DNA from: Pseudomonas fluorescens NCIMB 11764
GTDB lineage: Bacteria > Pseudomonadota > Gammaproteobacteria > Pseudomonadales > Pseudomonadaceae
Assembly (NCBI RefSeq): GCF_000293885.2
Contig: NZ_CP010945.1
Coordinates: 1,694,001-1,758,000 of the forward strand
Direction of reading: 5' to 3'
DNA: 64,000 nt
Under the pieces are notes generated by a model, which was given only the letters and a program-made list of their open reading frames with translations, had not been told where the DNA came from and did no database searches. Within the stretch, counting starts at the first letter, position 1; every line of letters starts with the position of its first letter. A program made the translations under genes and the position numbers. Positions 62,728 to 64,000 of this stretch are shown piece by piece.

Positions 62728-64000
62728 TTACGCCCGGCGCTCATGCATCCGCGCCAGTTGCCGCTCCAGCATCGACGGATAAGGCTCCATCAGCCGCTCT
62801 ACACAGCATGCACCCTCAGGGCTGGCAATCGGACGGATCCGCGCACGCTGGCGAATCAGCGCGTCGTCGCTGATCTTGCGCTCCACCAACAGCAGATTGC
62901 GGCTGTGTTGCGACAGTGCCAGGGCGTCCTGGGCGGTTTCGGTCAGTAGCAGGTCAATCTGGCTCAAGCCAAACAACTCGTCGCCCAGGGTCAGGCCCAA
63001 CTGCAATTGCAGGGTGATGCCGCTGTCCGCGACTTCGATCTGCAACTGATGGCCCAGCGCCCGCAGCAACTCACCGCAGCAAATGGCGTTGGTCAGGTAG
63101 TCGTCACCGCTGTCTTCGGTGTGGAACACCATCAACGTGCTGCCATCGTTCAGGCTATGCAGTTCGCCCTCATAGAGTGACGCGGCCTGGTCGAGGCAGT
63201 CGCGATAGCGTTTCAGCAATTCTTCCAGGCGCGCACGTGGCAGGCGGCGCAACTGATCCTGGGCGCCCAGTTGCACGGCCAGCACCGCGCTGTGTTGCGG
63301 CACGTTCGATACCTGCGGTTTGACCACTGGCTTCGATGCGCTCGCTACCGACTCGTCACGCAGGTCGGCAAACGCATCGTCGTCATCTTCATCTTCTACG
63401 GTGCTGACGATATGCCGTGGCGCAGGCTTGAGGCCAGCGACAGGCTTGGTTTCGTCGAAGCTCGGATCACGCAGATTGCGCACTTCGAAGGCCGGCTCGT
63501 CGTCGCCGTCTTCGTAATCGTTTTCGTCGTACTCGGGTTCCGGCTCAGGCTCTGGCTCGGCCGGCTCCGGCGCGAAGTTGGCGTGCAGCTGGCGAGCCAG
63601 GTCGCCGATCTCGTCCTGACGCCCGGTTGCCGGGGTGTATTCATCGATGTTGCGCAGCCACACGCGCAATTGCAGCAGCGGTGTGGAGATGTGCCGACCC
63701 AGGCGCAGGCTCAAGGCCAACGACAAGGCCAACAGGATTGCACTCAAGATGCCCATGCTTTGCAGGCTGATGGTCATCGGCTGCTGGAACTGATCCATGT
63801 CCAGGCTGATGCGCAGTTGCCCGGCAGTCACGTCCTGGAAGGTGATCTTGCTCTGGTACATGCCCTCCGCTTCGCCCAGCAGGCTGTGCTTGGGGCGCTG
63901 GCCGGCTTCGGCGAGGATGCGGTTGTCCACGCTGTAGATGGCGGCGTGGGCCACCAGCTTGTTCTTGGTCAGGTTGTTGAGCAGCACGTTGAGGCTGAGG
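62728..64000 (-). CDS. AhpA/YtjB-like membrane protein, 5' end outside window
   Basis: At least 424 residues, with the reading frame open to the window edge (the visible GTG start at 63987 has further open codons upstream). The N-terminal visible part is periplasmic-like; a transmembrane helix (SMGILSAILLALSLALSLRL) precedes a HAMP-like region and then a cytoplasmic domain. Between about residues 135 and 200 lies an extremely acidic low-complexity stretch (EPEPEPEYDENDYEDGDDE). The C-terminal part resembles a cyclase-like fold. Similar proteins (AhpA or YtjB) lie next to serB in pseudomonads and enterobacteria. Function is uncertain. Confidence 0.6.
   Translation of the reverse strand, partial: LSLNVLLNNLTKNKLVAHAAIYSVDNRILAEAGQRPKHSLLGEAEGMYQSKITFQDVTAGQLRISLDMDQFQQPMTISLQSMGILSAILLALSLALSLRLGRHISTPLLQLRVWLRNIDEYTPATGRQDEIGDLARQLHANFAPEPAEPEPEPEPEYDENDYEDGDDEPAFEVRNLRDPSFDETKPVAGLKPAPRHIVSTVEDEDDDDAFADLRDESVASASKPVVKPQVSNVPQHSAVLAVQLGAQDQLRRLPRARLEELLKRYRDCLDQAASLYEGELHSLNDGSTLMVFHTEDSGDDYLTNAICCGELLRALGHQLQIEVADSGITLQLQLGLTLGDELFGLSQIDLLLTETAQDALALSQHSRNLLLVERKISDDALIRQRARIRPIASPEGACCVERLMEPYPSMLERQLARMHERRA

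Overview
The window is chromosomal DNA of a Pseudomonas, most probably of the fluorescens group. The evidence is the high-GC Pseudomonas codon use, several families of intergenic REP/REPIN repeats typical of that group, and a gene order that (recalled from memory, not searched) follows the P. aeruginosa block from msrA-dipA-aceFE-glnE through the LPS core genes to parC. I saw no tRNA, rRNA, CRISPR array or insertion sequence.

Region 1 (1-2.5 kb) is accessory. It holds the 3' end of a probable polymorphic toxin with an AT-rich immunity-like gene, a heavily structured leader ahead of a small Pseudomonas-type protein, and a Tae4/Tai4-like type VI effector-immunity pair whose effector 5' end runs into the start of rlmJ. 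Region 2 (2.5-16.8 kb) holds rlmJ, msrA, the c-di-GMP phosphodiesterase dipA, a PhoD-like phosphatase, aceE-aceF (pyruvate dehydrogenase) and glnE. Region 3 (17-38.4 kb) is the LPS core locus: heptosyltransferases waaF/waaC, waaG, four core-kinase genes, a carbamoyltransferase, wapH, mig-14-like, dnpA, ssg, wapR, an O-antigen ligase fused to a kinase-like domain, msbA and hldE. Most of these genes overlap by 1-17 bases, which points to co-transcription. Region 4 (38.5-41.1 kb) is a three-gene glycosyltransferase-like insertion after the hldE terminator. Region 5 (41-46.8 kb) holds oxidoreductases, an SMR transporter, a LysR regulator and waaA (Kdo transferase).

Region 6 (46.9-62.5 kb) starts with a tolC homologue divergent from a TPP-riboswitch-controlled thiC and its probable HMP transporter cytX. 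It continues with a DUF3298-type lipoprotein, then nudF, a DUF1249 gene, cpdA, yqiA, parE, a phytase-like esterase, a retropepsin-like protease, parC and a PqiC-like lipoprotein. The window ends inside a membrane protein of the AhpA/YtjB type.

The dominant theme is building the LPS inner and outer core: Kdo transfer (waaA), ADP-heptose synthesis (hldE), heptose transfer and phosphorylation, carbamoylation, outer-core sugars, lipid A-core export (msbA) and O-antigen ligation. The most unusual points are the structured leader near 0.95-1.18 kb, the displaced Tae4/Tai4 pair, twin GntR-like operators ahead of aceE, a 68-base exact repeat inside aceF, the ligase-kinase fusion, and the post-hldE glycosyltransferase island.
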